A DNA stretch of 53,470 bases from Hysterium pulicare CBS 123377 (taxonomy: Eukaryota > Ascomycota > Dothideomycetes > Hysteriales > Hysteriaceae): the NCBI GenBank assembly GCA_000467715.1, contig AJFK01000504.1, positions 1 through 53,470 on the forward strand. Reading direction: 5' to 3'. The notes beneath the pieces are model-generated. The model was not told where the DNA came from. It worked only from the letters and a program-made list of their open reading frames with translations, and did not search any database. The first letter of the stretch is position 1. Every line of letters begins with the position of its first letter. Position numbers and translations under genes: made by a program. Below are positions 1 to 10,500 of the stretch, in pieces.

Positions 1-1950
1 TAGAAACTCGGTGTCATCGATTGTCGCAACCACGCCGTCAAATCATCATCGCTCTGCACCGATGCGCCCGGGAAAATCTCAGTAGGACCCAGTTTCTGGA
101 AGCTGGGCGTAGTCCAGAGTCGACGAAGGATCTTTACGCCTTCAACTGCTATTGCGATATCGATGGGGTTGGAAAAGGTGCGGTAATCGACGAGTGGCTC
201 GCCGTTGAGATTATTGGGATCGATGTTTACGCTGCCCCTTGACAACGGTTTTAGGAGCGCGGGGATGGTGAAACCGCCTCCTGTGATAGGATATTCCATA
301 ACGGCAGAGTCGTTGGAACTCAAAAGGCCTTGAAGAATCCTCATTTGAGATGTGTACCCTGCAAGGACCGTTTGGTGGGTCCCATTGGGAAGGTAGGCTG
401 ATGCGTATTGACTAGCCAGCCGAGTGGTGATGGAGCTCCAGTTTGCTGTGAGTGTGCGCAGCGGGAGGAATGCGCCGGCGTTTCCGCCGGAGAGAGTTAA
501 TGGGCCTGGGGGTTGAATTAGATACATTTTCCAAAGGTGAGGAAATAGTTACCTGTGTGGTTGAATTTGTAATCGCGTCTTGCTTGGTCTCCGAATGTAT
601 GATTATTGAATAGGTCGAACGGGGTCGGAGAAAGGTCAGTCGTCACTGTAATAAAATGTTAGAATTATTTATATCGAAGGACCTCAGTTCCACTTACAGT
701 TGACAAAGACATTTGTAATAGCGTGATCGTGGAAATTCTGCCCCACTCCAGGTAGATCTATCACTACATCGATCCCAGCAGCCTTCAGCACATTGATTGG
801 CCCAATTCCGCTATGCTGCAATATCTGTGGCGTGTGTATCGCACCGGAGGCAAGGATAACCTCAAGTCCACTTCGAACTGAGAAACTCGAATTGCCGGCC
901 ACTGACTGGATTTGAACGCCCTGGGCAGTGGTACCGCTTAACGTCAGTTTTGTCACCTTATGATTAGCTAACAAATGGTAGTTAGAGCGATTTGCCACGG
1001 CATCATAATGCCCGGTTCGTGCATAAGAGCGCGTTGCAGTCCTGGGGTCTTGCGAACTCGGGAACCAGATCAGACCGTACGCATCTCCAGCGGCTGCTTC
1101 CTTAGGCGTCGGGACACCGAGCTCTTTCCAAGCATTCTGGATAGCGCCTAACATGGTATCAGCAAGGCTTCTAATTCGAAAGAACTGAGTACTTACTTGT
1201 AGTTGGCCACTGAAATGGTGGATAACTGGCGTAAATCGACGAATTTCCACCCCATGCAGCTTGCACATCGTAGGTATACCCGTAATCTCGGACTGATTCA
1301 GGGGAGGGGACCGCGAAATTAACGCTCTACTTGGAGTTAGCTGTCATGAAATTTGATCAACAGTTCTCATGGCTGTCGAAGTGCTTGCCTTCTTAAAGTA
1401 CGGTAGAAGTCCTTTCCAGTTCCACCCAGCAGTTTCATACTCGTCCGTAAACGGTGCGCTCACGGCACTCCATGCATCGTAGTCCGCCTTTGACCCGCGA
1501 TCAAACATTTGCGCGTTGACAGCGGAGCTTCCGCCCACAACTTTACCAACGGAAACGCTGAAACTCCGATTTCCGAGGCCCGGTTGAGGCACGGAAGTGA
1601 TATCGAAGATGAATTCAGGGTCGAAGAGGGCGCTAGCAGGAGTGAGAATCTTAGTGCTATTGCTAAGGTCTCCATATTCGACGACAAGAATGCTGCCTTG
1701 TACTACCGTTAATAGGCTTGTGGATCTAGGAAGCAGATTAAGACTGACGTTGTGGAAAAGCTGCAGATAAACGGTCCGCAACGGTGAGACCTGATGTCCC
1801 TCCTCCTACGATGACATAATCGTAATGATCATTAAGGTCCGTCGCACGACGTTTTATTTGGGGTCCATTCGCCGGAAATGGCCACGCGATAATTAACGTA
1901 GCATGTATCAAGAATAGCAAAAGCGAAGGAAAGTTCGAAAGATGAGCCAT
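1..1950 (-). CDS. GMC-family FAD oxidoreductase (aryl-alcohol/glucose oxidase-like), 3' end cut by window edge
   Basis: Secreted FAD-dependent alcohol or sugar oxidase/dehydrogenase of the glucose-methanol-choline family; the substrate cannot be told from sequence. The ATG at 1950 opens a hydrophobic signal peptide followed by a Lys-Arg pair (Kex2-like site), then the Rossmann motif VIVGGGTSGLTVADRL. GMC signature 1 (VGKVVGGSSAVNAQMFDRG) and signature 2 (SGAIHTPQILQHSGIGP) are both visible. Six exons can be joined, with introns at 506-552, 646-697, 1148-1196, 1327-1388 and 1697-1748. The intron at 1327-1388 has a GC donor (AAG|GCAAGC); using it gives YFKKSVNFAVPSPE, the usual GMC spacing. The reading frame is still open at base 1, so the C-terminal part with the catalytic His-His/Asn pair lies outside the window. 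Many N-glycosylation sequons fit secretion. Family assignment is firm; substrate is unknown. Confidence 0.92.
1327..1388 (-). other. GC-AG intron of the GMC oxidoreductase gene
   Basis: On the minus strand the exon ends AAGAAG and the intron starts GCAAGC, with a GCTAAC branch-like site and a TAG acceptor. Removing these 62 nt keeps the frame and restores the family spacing between the YFKK segment and the SVNF segment. The only nearby GT donor would leave a 35-nt intron and insert nine odd residues. Confidence 0.7.
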
Positions 1951-3988
1951 TGAATGAATAGGAAAAGACTGAGATAGAACGAAACTTTCGCTCTCTGCCT
2001 TCCTAAACGCAGAAAGCCTTTGCGAATAAGATGGCGATTTGGTTCATTTAAGCATCGTTCATTGTGGCTGGTGATATCTGAACACTCTCCTGGATGCTAC
2101 ATTGACAAACTTGTGTGACCTGGCCTCATTCTTCCGCCCAGATTATGCTCGGGACTCTTGGGAGCTCTTTTGAAGCCTCAAGTCTCACAATTTGCTTCAT
2201 TGAGAGAGGCGTGGTCCGATTTAACTACGCGAGAACGTGCGCTCATCCCGTGTCTGTGGGTCAAATTGCTGCTGGGTCTGTCATGCTCCACCGATTGTCG
2301 GCGAAAACATGTAGGAACAATATACAGACCAGGGCCTCGTGCCTTAGGTCTCGGTATATCAACACCTTTAAGAAAGAAGCGAATAATATTACGAGTGGGA
2401 ATCAAAGTTCAGGCCGTTTTGGCGTCTCCAGCCTTCCGAAAGTCCTGACGAAGGAACTGTTCACCGTGTCCTATTCGTCTTTGCATCGGAAAATTTTCGT
2501 AATTCATTTAGGGCTCCCTCCACTTGGAGATCCTCGCTTCCGAGTTGAGTAGTAATCTCGTCCAGATTGGGCAATAATAACGCATGCGAGTTAATGCGGG
2601 GAAGCAAGGCGTTCGCCAGCTTGTGTAACGACCTATTAATCTCCGATTGAGCCTCAGATGGATTCTGATTCGTCAAGTCAGAAACAATTAGGTAAAAAGA
2701 ACTCATGAGATGGGTTCGTACCTAGGTACTTATTTTATCCTAATCACGCATTTAAGGTACGAGCTCGTAGTACGCCTTAGACGACTGTGCCTGAGATGTA
2801 ACCTCGTAATCCTTCACAAAGAGAGATATAATGATAATGGTGTGATAAAATATTCCCTCCAACCACAAGTCAGCCGGAGGTGTAACATGACTAAGCTACT
2901 TGAACGGAGTAAAGCCTTCATGCTTGACGGAAAACATCCGCTCCTACAAAATCAGCGATCGATTTAGCAAAGCCAATGGGATGAGCTGTTCGCTCACATG
3001 GCAAAAGAAAAGATTCAAAGGCAAACAAAAACCAATCAGGGAACCACAAGTTGAAAAGAAAGAGATATTCGAGAGTCAATCTCTCTAAAGTCAATAAGCA
3101 GACCTCCGTAAAAGAGGGGGGAAAATAGGTACGAAAATGAAGGAAGAAAGAGCAAGCAATAGTAAGAAACATTTTGCAAGGATACACGTCCTAAGCCTCA
3201 TTCCGCCATTTGTGTGAAGACTGCGAGGGCATACTCGTTAGCCTATATTGTCTCTGGATGTTGTTTGGTTGCGGAGGAAATACCTTCAGTGAAAATTCTC
3301 CTGAGCTAGTGCTCGACGTGCTCAATGAGCCTATCGCAAAGCGGAATGGCCGGGAGGTAGGCAACGCGAGTAAACTTTCTCCTTGCTCGATTCCTATTGG
3401 GCCAACGTCCAATCGTCGAGGTTGGGCGTCTAGGACATGTAGGCACATTCGGTTGTGAAGGATGTAGTAGTATGCATAACCATTTGAGCTCCGCAAGAGG
3501 GATCCAGAGAGGATTCTTGCGTTGTGAAGTATATTGTTGGTCAATCGTTTGGAATTGTGGTTTGGTTCGGGTAGCGACTCTTTGAGCGGAATATGCATCT
3601 TTATTCTAGCTGAGTTGGAGGGCTTTTGATTGGAGAAATGGATTCATATCCCTGGTCCCAACGATTTGACTGTGAATTCAGGATGCTCGAATGGAGTCCG
3701 GTTTTTTTTTTGCCTTTCTAATGCTATTGGTCTTGAATGCCGACTCGTTCTACTTCCCGTGGCGCAGTATGAGTGAGGTGTCCTGAACCAGAAGGAGCAG
3801 TGATAGAAGATGGCCGATTCTGGATAGATGGACCTTTCGGAGGTTATGCAAGTCAATGTGACTAGTAGACCGAGCGTAGTGCTTGCCGAGTAGATTGTCG
3901 AGCTGACGAGACATGGCGTTTTCGTGAACCATTAGCGGTAGACCACGCCTGATATCGATGTTGAAAAGCACAGAAGGCGCATCCGAGC
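1951..3988. other. Two-kilobase stretch without a convincing gene
   Basis: No recognisable coding region. The first part is presumably the GMC gene promoter. Two uninterrupted minus-strand frames with ATG starts exist, at 2461-2706 (81 residues) and 3191-3598 (135 residues), but neither has a recognisable domain, nearby intron signals or a start context I would trust. The 3191-3598 frame is Ser/Pro/Arg-rich and overlaps comparable frames on the other strand, which suggests chance. Confidence 0.5.
2461..2706 (-). CDS. Small open frame, 81 residues, doubtful gene
   Basis: An ATG-initiated minus-strand frame encoding a soluble, leucine-rich, probably helical peptide with no signal peptide, no cysteine pattern and no family I recognise. 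It stands alone, 0.75 kb upstream of the GMC oxidoreductase gene. It could be a small hypothetical gene, a remnant of a longer helical protein, or chance. I list it only because its composition is more protein-like than its neighbours. Confidence 0.2.
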   Translation of the reverse strand: MSSFYLIVSDLTNQNPSEAQSEINRSLHKLANALLPRINSHALLLPNLDEITTQLGSEDLQVEGALNELRKFSDAKTNRTR

Positions 3989-5099
3989 TCACTCATCGAC
4001 AGGAAATTCTCCGGGCATCCTGGTCCGATCCTGTTGGGACAATGAAGGCACCAGATGATTGCCAAGACCCAGCATGATCCATATAGTCCATTTGACGAAG
4101 AGAAACACGGGCGAAACAAGCCAGCACAGTAGAGTAGCAAAGCCATTCCAGAAACCATCGCTCTTGAGGCCTGTGTATACTGTTCTGATCACAGCACATC
4201 CAGCATCCCTAACAAATGCCCAAACCTTGGCCGCAAGCGTCCGTTTGGCATGTTCGAAAGGTTGCGATTCTGGCTCAGTAATGGTTGAAGATTTGGTAAA
4301 GTGGGAGTAGGTCCAGTAGCCGCAAGCCCAGAACAGCTCGCAGACACCAAAGATGATGAGTATGGGCAGTTGAAGGGAGCATTTGACTGCGAAGCGGATA
4401 GTGCCATATAGAAACTTCTCCACCAAGTTCCAGAATTCCTCGCCGCGAAGTGTAGCAACCGTGTAATTTGCGATTGCTTTAACGCATGCTGCAGCCGGCT
4501 TGATGATATACGTATAGAATATACCGAAGCCATTGCTGATGAGAGACTTAGAGGCAGCAAGTGAGGAGGCTGGGTGTGCATGAAGAGTTGAATTTGGAGT
4601 TACGGGATTGTTGGAATGAGAGGTCCCTTCGGAGTCGATGCCTAGACCTGTCTCGAGTGTGACGTTTTCGCTCGGGAACTGGCCGGGCATCGACAGGTGC
4701 GGCAACTTGGAAGCCTCAGCCGGTGGATTGACATTGCAGCGAATATCGGCCTCGATCCCGGTAGATGCTCTCTTTTTGTTGTTGTGAATGTTGGCGTCTC
4801 GCGGGTATTTTGTTGCTGTTGTGAAGCTGCCTGGCATACGTCCACAATCTTTAACATTGGCGGCTTCATCACCTACAGCGGACCGTATGTTAGCTATGCA
4901 ATCATAAGGAAGCAGCGGACGATGCGGCTTGATGTCAAAGCTTACCAGAGATTTCGACGGCCATGAAGCCATCTTCGATAGAAGTTGACTTATCACGAAA
5001 AGCGGTCGGCCATTGTACCTTCAGCATGGCCGCAACTTTAGCTGTGGACTTGCGGGGCTTCCACGTCCCGCAAAGCCAGGTAAAAAGCAGGAGGAACAT
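3989..5099 (-). CDS. Unknown fungal membrane protein, 345 residues
   Basis: No family recognised. Two exons: 5099-4946 and 4872-3989, with an intron at 4873-4945 (GTAAGC donor, GTAG acceptor) that restores one frame of 345 residues. The ATG at 5099 opens a hydrophobic start (MFLLLFTWLCGTW) that may be a signal anchor. A polar, Pro/Ser-rich stretch of about 100 residues follows, then a C-terminal half with hydrophobic segments around LPILIIFGVCELFWACGYW and FATLLCWLVSPVFLFVKWTIW. Aromatic and charged residues alternate between these segments, as in proteins that lie along or cross a membrane several times. A downstream start would drop the hydrophobic N-terminus. The role is unknown; nothing in the neighbourhood suggests a pathway. 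Confidence 0.65.
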
Positions 5100-5852
5100 A
5101 TTTGCTGGAATGCTATAAACCTTTGTAGAGGTTCTCGTTGCAAGGTGGATAGGGTTTGTGGATGTTGTAGCTGAACGTTGTAGTAGGTTGGTTGTTGATT
5201 CGATCGTGTATACTGGAAATGGTGTTGTAAGAGTGGCAGGAGAGGAGCAGAGTGTGAGGATAAAGTAGCGGAGCTGAATGACCTGTTCGAATTTTCGTAG
5301 GTGAGGTGCAGTAGTACAAAGCCGATTCTGGTGAATGAGAAATGCGTTGTCTCCCTCTTTGCATCCGTTTGTCACCGAGGTTTTCCTCACAGCACATTGA
5401 ATCACCCTCTGAACAGACTTGGAACCTGCATGAATGGGTCCGCCCAATGCATGTAAGATTCACGCTTTTTCTACCTCTGAAACCAGAGAGTCAACCTCCC
5501 CTTCTAACCTTAGCGAATTCCCCAACTCCACCTTCATTCTCATACCACACTTATTTCTTCACTTATGCCGACGATTACACCGCGGATACCAGCTAATCCG
5601 ATTCAAGTCTGAGTGCTGCCCGTTCTTTTACTCTTAAGACAAGCTGTTCTATTTGAAAGAGAAGTGATGGGTAGAAGAAATAGTATTTCGTTGGACTAGA
5701 CTTCTGAAGAGATGGATACATTGACTTGAAATAACATTCATTTGAAATATTCATTCTTGGACTACCAGAAATGCATAATTGAAAAAGAGGAAAGATTGAC
5801 ACGAATAGATCACCATTTTCTGGTATCCCAGTAACATAAAGAAACAGAAAGC
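5100..5852. other. Intergenic, 5' region of the 345-residue membrane protein
   Basis: No gene seen. The stretch near the membrane-protein start would hold its promoter and 5' UTR. The part around 5470-5580 is pyrimidine-rich on the plus strand, which produces spurious open frames in several frames. No tRNA or repeat noticed. Confidence 0.45.
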
Positions 5853-6340
5853 CTACCTTTCAACGCCACCTACCAAGTTCTCCAAAATTTCATCCCGAAA
5901 CCCAAAGGCCAATTTGACATGGCCCTCCCCTTCTTGAACCCTTGAATCTGGCCCCGGTATCACCTTCGCCGCCTTCGTCACCATCGCAACCGGGCGTTGA
6001 CATCCTTCTATCCATACCAAAGCATCAAAGGCACATTTCTTGCTCTCGATTACCCTGGACCAGTCTGGGAGTGTGCGGCTCGGGCGAGAATCAGGAAGGG
6101 CCATGCCTAGGCGGTCAGGTACGATGAAGCGGCATTGAGGGAGTTGGCTACGTGGTGCCAGAAATGGTCATCTAGTCGAGAGGAAGGAAGGCCTAGAACT
6201 ATATGACGATGGTGAAAGGGCGCGGGAGAACCGTAGATAGCATAGGCGAGTGTTCGGCCATCTGAGAGTGTGAGGGTGAGATATCCCTCAGGTTGTAAAC
6301 TCGCTGAGATAGTGAGTGTGAGTGGTAATGGATGAGTTAG
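5853..6340 (-). pseudogene. Decayed alpha/beta-hydrolase-fold gene
   Basis: Two minus-strand frames carry consecutive pieces of one alpha/beta-hydrolase subfamily. From about 6330 to 6138 one frame reads the N-terminal strand, including LSDGRTLAYAIYGS and LGLPSSRLDDHFWHHVA. It then meets a TAG at about 6108-6110. The neighbouring frame continues at once with RFIVPDRLGMALPD and RTLPDW (6134-6060), so about one base has been lost near 6135. After RTLPDW the nucleophile-elbow region is missing; the frame jumps to a C-terminal-like segment containing EGEGHVKL, probably around the catalytic His, and stops at 5853. A TAA lies a few codons upstream of the N-terminal piece and no in-frame ATG was found. 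Frameshift, internal deletion and missing start together indicate a pseudogene. Parts could also be unrecognised introns, but the missing core argues against a working enzyme. Confidence 0.6.
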
Positions 6341-6769
6341 TTAGGAGTTCAAGAACCCATTGTAGCGTGCTATGCGCCGTGGCGAGGGATCGCAATCGCT
6401 TCATGTCAGATTTGCGGCGTTGGTGTGGAAGGTTGAAGGATCAATTGAGTTCGATGTGCTTGGCTGTTTGTCTTGGCAGCTGTCAGGATTTGTGGAACCT
6501 GGGTCTGGGGAAAAAGGCCCGGAAGCCACTTAGCCTCAAACTCTAAGTTTATGTTTTTGAGTGAAATATGTCTTGCTTGAAGAAATGTTTGCTGTTCGGC
6601 CAACAACCATCACTCTTTCAAGATTGATTTCATATGCATCAAACTCATCACATTCGTCTACCTCTAGCCCAGACCCCACGCTATACATTCAAAAGCACCT
6701 CTCAACTTCTATCCAAAACGCGTTGAAGCAAAGCCAATTCCAACAATAAACCGCGGTCGCCAACCTCAT
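6341..6769. other. Intergenic, no gene seen
   Basis: Lies between the hydrolase remnant and the 3' end of the MFS transporter gene. It probably holds the transporter 3' UTR. I see no gene, repeat or RNA. Confidence 0.45.
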
Positions 6770-8443
6770 TCACAACATAAATCTGTATCCCTTTTGCATA
6801 ACTCTAGCAGCAGCGATATCAATCCCTTCGAATTCCGCCGTCTTCTGCAACTTCGCCATTTCCCGGTCATTCAATTCTGAATCCGCGTTCTCCAGCCTCT
6901 CTAGATCTCTGTTTTGCTTTTGCAGGTAGAACCGCATACCCACGAAACACACTAAAGCTACGAGCTCTAGAGCGATGCACGCGCCAAGTGCGGGTCTATA
7001 GTGCGGAGCGCTCGAAGGGGTGTATGTAAACGGTGTCCATATACTCGCCGAATTGCCAACGGAGTTGATGAAAGCGAGAGCTGCGGCACGCTTAGCGGGT
7101 GGGCGCGGGATGGCATTTGAAATCCAAGCGTAGATGGTTCCGTTTTGGGCGAAGACAAAGTTCATTAGGAAGAAGGAGAAGTAGCGTGGTCCGAAAGAGT
7201 CGGTGGTCATGAAGATAATGAAGCCAATGATGGAGATGAAGACAGGGTAGGAGAGGAACCAAAAGCGATTGCCAATCTTGTCTGATACGAAGCAATGGGC
7301 CCAGCTGTAAAATACCATGAAGACATAAGGAGGGGCAACAAGTAGGAGTGAGATGGTCTTGCTATAGTGGAGGGTTGCCGTGAGGGTAGGGAAGAAGTTC
7401 TGGAAACCAGCAGCGCCAGTGATACCCATATAGGCGATGGCCAACATGTAGGTTTTCGGATCCAGGAAAGCGAGTTTCATGCCCCGAATTTGGCTCATTC
7501 CTCCTGCTTCGTCCACATCTGCTTCTGCTGCATCAATGGCAAGTCGTCGATTGGCGACGCGCTTCATTTCGGGTGAGAACGCTTTCCATGTATCCGGAAA
7601 GTCGGGAAGCACTACTACAATAACGAGGCCAATCAAGATGGTGATGGTACCCTCGATAATGTAGAGCCATTGCCACGCACCCATGCCGCGGGCGCCGGCC
7701 AGACCATCAAGAATGCCAGCTGCGATGAGGTTTCCAAAAGCCCCACTAATGAGCGAACCGGAGTAAAAAATGGCCATTCGTTTTGCGAGCTCTTCTTTAG
7801 TGTACCACTGGGCAAATTTAGATGGAAGTCGTCAGGATTGGAATGGGAGCAATACTTTGGAGAGATAGAAGAGCACTCCAGCGAAGAAGGGTGCCTCTAT
7901 ATGTTGTTCAGCAGTGAGCATTTGAGCTGCAAATGAGAATCTTACCGACGATACCCAAGATGAACCTACAGGCGACAATGCCTCCATAGCTTTTTACCTG
8001 GCTAGTCAAGAGGGATACCAAACCCCACGCGCAGACAAAAAATCCAAGATACCATGACGGTCGGCCAGCATAGTTAAGAAGAAGGTTGGAAGGCACTTGC
8101 ATAAGCACGTAGCCCACGAAGAGAATAGACAAGCCAACTTGGTATTGGTCTTTGACGAGATGAAGGTCTTCAACCAACCCTTGAAGCTTAGCTGCAGCAT
8201 AGTTATTCCTAGATACGTGTCAGAGCCAACATGCAATTGCGGATTCAGTACTAACCTGTCAATGTAATTCATAAGGTAGACAAGAATAACCAGGGGCATG
8301 ATTCTCCAGTCAATCTTCGTCACCAGCTTCTTCGCGATAACCAATTCCTCCTCGCTCAACTTGCCATGATGCATCACTTCCTGATGCACAACCTCCGTCT
8401 TCTCCCCAATCAAGTCATTATCCCGGAGATGTGATTCCGACAT
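6770..8443 (-). CDS. MFS transporter, allantoate permease / anion:cation symporter type
   Basis: Plasma-membrane carrier of the Dal5/allantoate-permease branch of the major facilitator superfamily, which imports organic anions such as allantoate, nicotinate, pantothenate or related acids. Four exons, with introns at 7808-7855, 7897-7945 and 8209-8255, give 509 residues from the ATG at 8443. The hydrophilic N-terminus leads into KIDWRIMPLVILVYLMNYIDR, the typical first-helix start of this branch, then QVPSNLLLNYAGRPSWYLG, the short exon EAPFFAGVLFYLSK and WYTKEELAKRMAIFYSGS, which are hallmark stretches. MGAWQWLYIIEGTITI is the conserved mid-protein helix, and a cytoplasmic tail rich in Glu/Lys ends the protein. 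About 12 hydrophobic segments are present. Nothing nearby reveals the substrate. The small third exon (41 nt) is set by frame and conservation. Confidence 0.9.
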
Positions 8444-9234
8444 TTTGACAATGCAGTGTGATAAAAGTCAGAAATTCGAAACGCGGGGAAACTTGGGATA
8501 GAAGAGGGTTGAAAGGCCGGTGTAAGTGGTGACGACGATGGCTCATGGGTGGCAGGTGATGGTGTGGCCCAAACCCAGCGTTTTCCCGTTTCCCCTCATG
8601 CGAGTGCGGGTCCGTCGCGGGAGGAGGACAGATGGGCGGAGATAATGCCGTGTGACACTGATTTCCTTCATTTGGTGTTATTGTCAGGGTTTAGGCTGAT
8701 GGTAAACCAATTGTGTGGGGAAAAGGGCCGCTCTCCCCTCACTCTTGGTATCCAATAGCCATCTATGTCATGATCAACACTTCGCTTACGAGATATGAAA
8801 ACGGCAGTTAATTCGCTTTCTCTCTCAACCCTGGTGGTAAGGCCTCCAGTAGTCTGCGTGCTGGACCTTTAACGGGATATGCTGTTGTCACGACAAGGTC
8901 AGCTATCGGCCCCCTCGGTAAGCACACCAGGGTATGTCAGGTTAGGGTTATCGCGAGGAAGTTGCACGAGCCATAAGCCATGAGCACAACGGCAACGTGG
9001 ACGGCTGTAAAACATTGGAATTTTAACCACCAAAGAATTTACATTGGATTTAATAAAGCAACCAAGGACTCCTTAGCCAATCGTTGACCGTCATTAAACA
9101 TTCGCCGGGTACCAAAACGCTGCCGGGGAATTTGACTGTTTTCACGAACCGAACACCAACGACCCGTACACTGAATTTTTATGAAGAAAAAAGGACGCTA
9201 TTCGGACTGAACGCTGTCATGAAAGGTCTGAAGC
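8444..9234. other. Intergenic, MFS promoter side
   Basis: 790 bases between the start of the MFS gene and the 3' end of the DUF7053-like gene. It holds the MFS promoter and the neighbour's 3' UTR. No gene, repeat or RNA recognised; short frames here are random. Confidence 0.45.
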
Positions 9235-10500
9235 TTATCTCTGCTGATGTCCATACGGTGGGGGGGCCGGTTGATATTGCTGCTGCGTGTTGGCGAAATC
9301 CTGTGGATTGTATCTATATTTCCGATCTTGGTGAACTTCTTCAAAGCGCCGTTCTTGCTTCTGAGGTCGCTCTTGCCCATAATTCCCATTACCCTCGAGT
9401 TTCTTCAAGGCCGCCTCGCTCCCATCATGCTCTTCCCTCGTTTCATTCATCGTCGGCAACTCAGCGGCAAAGCTCCTCTGTTCAAGTCCTGGAGATTTGA
9501 TACCTTCGGAGGCGTACGAACTCGGTCTTGAGCTCATGGAACTTTGATACTCAGATGGCGCGCTAGACCATCGTCCATCATTCGGATTCGGGGAGTTTCC
9601 GGATAGCTCGGAACTACTGGAATATCTGTTCGATGGGTGAAGATGGTTTGGTGATGGTTGGGGTTGGGGTTGCGATGGGGGATAGTCGCCAGGTAACTCC
9701 ATGACGAAATTGTTTTGGCCTTGCGAATGATTGGGTGGAACATATTGCTGCTGATAGCCACCGTACTCTCCCGTTTGCTGATGCGGGAAAGTAGGAGATC
9801 GATTGGGGGAATGCGGTAGCTGGTATTGCAATTTAGGCGACGCCAGCGATTGATGATACGGATGTGCGGATTGAGGATGCGGTGATTGGGGCGGCATTGT
9901 GCTTGATCGATCTGCTGGGTTGAGAGTCTTCAGTTTTCCGTCTTCCATCATGGCTTGCAATACTCCCGAATCGAGCAGTTCGGCCTTCTTGATCAAGCGC
10001 TCGACAAGTATTTTCGAAGCTGCTTTCGTCTCTTTCTTTACGAATGATACCATGGAGAAGTTGCATTTGATCTCGATATCTTCGCGAAGATAGAGACCCT
10101 CAGGAGGCGCACCAATTCCCAATTCATGGGTTTCTGGTGGCTCTCCGGGTTGGTTGCCGCGGATTTGCCATTTGTTTCGAAGATCAACGCCTGCGGGGGC
10201 ATAAATGTGTGTCTGCAATCCCCAAGGCATGTCGTGGAAGCAGCCGTTGAACTTGATCTTTCCGGAACCCAGTTTCCCCATCCCTGGAACATATTGTATC
10301 CGCTGTTCTATCTCGTACCATGTGGAGTAAAACTCGTCGGCGGGGGCATCTCGAGGCGCTTTAACGGGCTCGTGGCCGATAACAAGCGGATTCAACTCAA
10401 TGATCTCGCTATGACTGTGCAGGATATCGATTGCAAGTTGACGCGGAATGTACGAGGGTATGGGAGTGATATTTGTATAGGTGATCTTCTTTCGCATCAT
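9235..10500 (-). CDS. Fungal DUF7053-like protein with Pro/Gln-rich tail, 421 residues
   Basis: Single-exon gene from tandem ATGs at 10500. Residues 1 to about 175 form a compact domain that begins MMRKKITYTNITPIPSYIP and contains SEIIELNPLVIGHEPV and a WYEIEQRIQYVPG strand. This matches, from memory, the fungal family now called DUF7053, which looks like a lipid-binding START/SRPBCC-type fold; that fold assignment is inference. The remaining 245 residues are low-complexity, rich in Pro, Gln, Ser and Tyr, and end in a charged segment with many Glu/Lys/Arg. No membrane segment or signal peptide, so probably cytosolic or nuclear. A G-rich run near 9655-9680 simply encodes a Pro-Gln repeat. Function unknown. 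Confidence 0.8.
   Translation of the reverse strand: MMRKKITYTNITPIPSYIPRQLAIDILHSHSEIIELNPLVIGHEPVKAPRDAPADEFYSTWYEIEQRIQYVPGMGKLGSGKIKFNGCFHDMPWGLQTHIYAPAGVDLRNKWQIRGNQPGEPPETHELGIGAPPEGLYLREDIEIKCNFSMVSFVKKETKAASKILVERLIKKAELLDSGVLQAMMEDGKLKTLNPADRSSTMPPQSPHPQSAHPYHQSLASPKLQYQLPHSPNRSPTFPHQQTGEYGGYQQQYVPPNHSQGQNNFVMELPGDYPPSQPQPQPSPNHLHPSNRYSSSSELSGNSPNPNDGRWSSAPSEYQSSMSSRPSSYASEGIKSPGLEQRSFAAELPTMNETREEHDGSEAALKKLEGNGNYGQERPQKQERRFEEVHQDRKYRYNPQDFANTQQQYQPAPPPYGHQQR

Noticed and set aside
9652-9682. GGTTGGGG repeats resembling interstitial telomere sequence
   Set aside because: They lie inside the DUF7053-like gene and encode, on the minus strand, a Pro-Gln run in a low-complexity tail; not TTAGGG units.
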